This document shows positions 15,383-16,763 of a stretch of DNA of 16,763 bases, one piece after another (position 1 is the first letter of the stretch; the number at the start of each line of letters is the position of its first letter). Below the pieces are notes generated by a model. The model did not search any database, was not told the origin of the DNA, and saw nothing but the letters and a program-made list of their open reading frames with translations. A program made the translations under genes and the position numbers. Source of the stretch: DASPJQ01 sp035299065 (lineage in GTDB: Bacteria; Bacteroidota; Bacteroidia; Flavobacteriales_D; UBA2798); the NCBI GenBank assembly GCA_035299065.1, contig DATGXI010000165.1:1-16763 (forward strand), given 5' to 3'.

Positions 15383-16763
15383 GGATTTTACTGGTCATAT
15401 TGTTTTTGGTTCTTGCCTTGATATCTGGTGCACAAAATGCAATGGTAACGTTTAAAAAAAGCAACGTTTACCGGGTGGAATTAAATGTGCAGACAGAAAA
15501 TGGAACAGTTTTTCAAAAAACGATGAAGGAAGGCGCGCGCGAATTTTCTATTTCAACTGTAAGAGATCAGCATGTATTTAAGGTGAAATATTATGGGTTC
15601 GATATGGACACATTGGTAACGTTTACCTTTAAAGCGAAAGACACGACAATTGATCTTGATAAAACTTTTCCAGAGATTTTTAATATGCTTGATGAAGTTA
15701 ACGTAACCGATGCAGGTTCCGTATTCAGTAAAGTAAATCTTAAACAAGTGGATGGTTTTGCTATTTACGCGGGTAAAAAAACCGAAGTGATCAACATTGC
15801 CAATACAAAAGCAAACCTGGCTACCAATAATGGACGACAAGTGTTTGCGAAAATTGCGGGCTTGAACATATGGGAAAGCGATGCAGGCGGAATTCAATTG
15901 GGAATAGGCGGCAGGGGACTTAGTCCGAACCGCACCAGCAATTTCAATACCCGCCAGAATGGTTATGACATTAGTGCCGATGCATTGGGTTACCCTGAAA
16001 GTTATTATTCGCCCGTGCCTGATTTTGTTGAGCGCATAGAGGTAGTTCGTGGAGCTTCTTCACTCCAGTACGGAACACAGTTTGGCGGACTTGTTAATTT
16101 CAAAATGCGCAGGGCAAAACAGGATAACCGGTTTCACGCAACACTTAAAGGAACAATGGGTTCTTTTGATTTCATGAATGCCACTGGTAGTTTAAGTTAT
16201 GGAAAACAAAAATTTGGTGTGTATGTTGCCGGCCAATTCAAGAAAGGAAACGGCTTTCGCGATTGTACCGGCTTTACCAACCAGTCAGCCTACCTCAATG
16301 TATTTTATAATATAAAAAGGCGAATTACACTTGGTGCCGACTTTACCAAAATGTATTACCTGGCACAACAACCGGGAGGGCTTACCGATAATTTATTCAG
16401 AACAAACATGGATACTGTGTTACGAACACGTAATTGGTTTGAAGTGAACTGGAACCTGGCAGCAGTGTATGCCGATTTTTACATTACCGAAAAAACAAAA
16501 CTCAATACCCGCTTTTTTGGGTTGATATCAGACCGCAGCAACGTTGGTTACCTGGGCCAGATTCAACGTCCTGATTTGGGGCAGCCGCGCGAAGTGATGG
16601 GTGGCGAATTCAGGAACGCGGGCAATGAAACGCGTTTGCTTGCCAATTATAAAGTTTTGAATAATGCACATACATTTTTAATTGGAACCCGGGTGTACCG
16701 TGGGCAAACAACCGCATTGCAGGGGCTTGCCAAAACACAAAACGGTGCCGATTTTTCCTATAA
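15379..16763 (+). CDS. FecA-like TonB-dependent outer-membrane receptor (partial, cut by window edge)
   Basis: The frame is open from the ATG at 15379 to the window edge, 461 codons. A signal peptide (1-18, ending LISGA) precedes an N-terminal domain of about 85 residues that does not show the usual carboxypeptidase-regulatory-like motif, then a TonB-box-like LDEVNVTDAG (104-113). The plug domain (about 115-245) has strong FecA-type signatures: GGRGLSPNRTSNFNTRQNGYD (177-197), LGYPESYYSP, then VERIEVVRGASSLQYGTQFGGLVNF (217-241). Beta strands of the barrel follow. Such receptors import siderophores, metal chelates or other nutrients using TonB energy; FecA itself takes ferric dicitrate, but the ligand here is not determined. 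It is translationally coupled to the HTTM gene by a 4-base overlap. No Fur-box-like site was recognised upstream of the operon. Confidence 0.9.
   Translation, partial: MRILLVILFLVLALISGAQNAMVTFKKSNVYRVELNVQTENGTVFQKTMKEGAREFSISTVRDQHVFKVKYYGFDMDTLVTFTFKAKDTTIDLDKTFPEIFNMLDEVNVTDAGSVFSKVNLKQVDGFAIYAGKKTEVINIANTKANLATNNGRQVFAKIAGLNIWESDAGGIQLGIGGRGLSPNRTSNFNTRQNGYDISADALGYPESYYSPVPDFVERIEVVRGASSLQYGTQFGGLVNFKMRRAKQDNRFHATLKGTMGSFDFMNATGSLSYGKQKFGVYVAGQFKKGNGFRDCTGFTNQSAYLNVFYNIKRRITLGADFTKMYYLAQQPGGLTDNLFRTNMDTVLRTRNWFEVNWNLAAVYADFYITEKTKLNTRFFGLISDRSNVGYLGQIQRPDLGQPREVMGGEFRNAGNETRLLANYKVLNNAHTFLIGTRVYRGQTTALQGLAKTQNGADFSY

Noticed and set aside
15553..15897. A 114-codon minus-strand frame
   Set aside because: It is antisense to the TonB receptor N-terminus and plug, which are clearly coding.

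Overview
The window looks like chromosomal DNA of a Bacteroidota bacterium, probably from Flavobacteriia or a related class (the class is inferred). The evidence: two very large secreted proteins end in type IX secretion system (T9SS) sorting domains, SprB-type repeats are present, four intergenic sites match the Bacteroidota -7 promoter element TAnnTTTG, Shine-Dalgarno sequences are essentially absent, and base composition is moderately AT-rich. I see no tRNA, rRNA, CRISPR array, transposase or prophage gene.

Layout. (1) 1-1901, minus: the N-terminal 633 codons of a beta-propeller signalling sensor that runs off the left edge. (2) 1967-5656, minus: a 1229-residue T9SS cargo with seven PKD-like units, four SprB-like repeats, two Fn3-like modules and a sorting domain. 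A strong terminator lies between it and the sensor. (3) 5872-8481, plus: a TPR-containing sensor histidine kinase followed by a NarL/FixJ-type response regulator, divergent from the PKD/SprB gene. The shared intergenic region carries a 16-bp inverted repeat midway between two divergent -7 elements, and a degenerate copy of it precedes the regulator gene. (4) 8467-8943, minus: a small lipoprotein gene. Its 3' end overlaps the regulator and its start codon overlaps that of the next gene. (5) 8935-10420, plus: an overlapping pair, a UbiA-family prenyltransferase and a Maf nucleotide pyrophosphatase. (6) 10421-10675: about 255 bp with no recognisable gene. (7) 10676-12856, minus: a second T9SS-sorted extracellular protein. 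(8) 12948-13784, minus: an N-acetylglucosamine-kinase-like BadF/BadG ATPase, flanked by a 7-bp-period repeat downstream and an inverted pair of 10-bp-period repeats upstream. (9) 13997 to the right edge, plus: an HTTM (vitamin K-dependent gamma-carboxylase-like) membrane protein, coupled by an ATGA overlap to a FecA-like TonB-dependent receptor cut off by the window.

How the parts may work together. The most attractive hypothesis is a local two-component circuit in which the TPR kinase and its regulator act on the central inverted repeat to control the divergent surface protein and themselves. The UbiA/Maf pair is housekeeping (prenyl lipid or quinone-type chemistry and nucleotide-pool cleaning). 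The HTTM/TonB pair is an outer-membrane uptake module with an unusual partner whose role is not established. Functions are assigned from motifs read by eye, without database searches.
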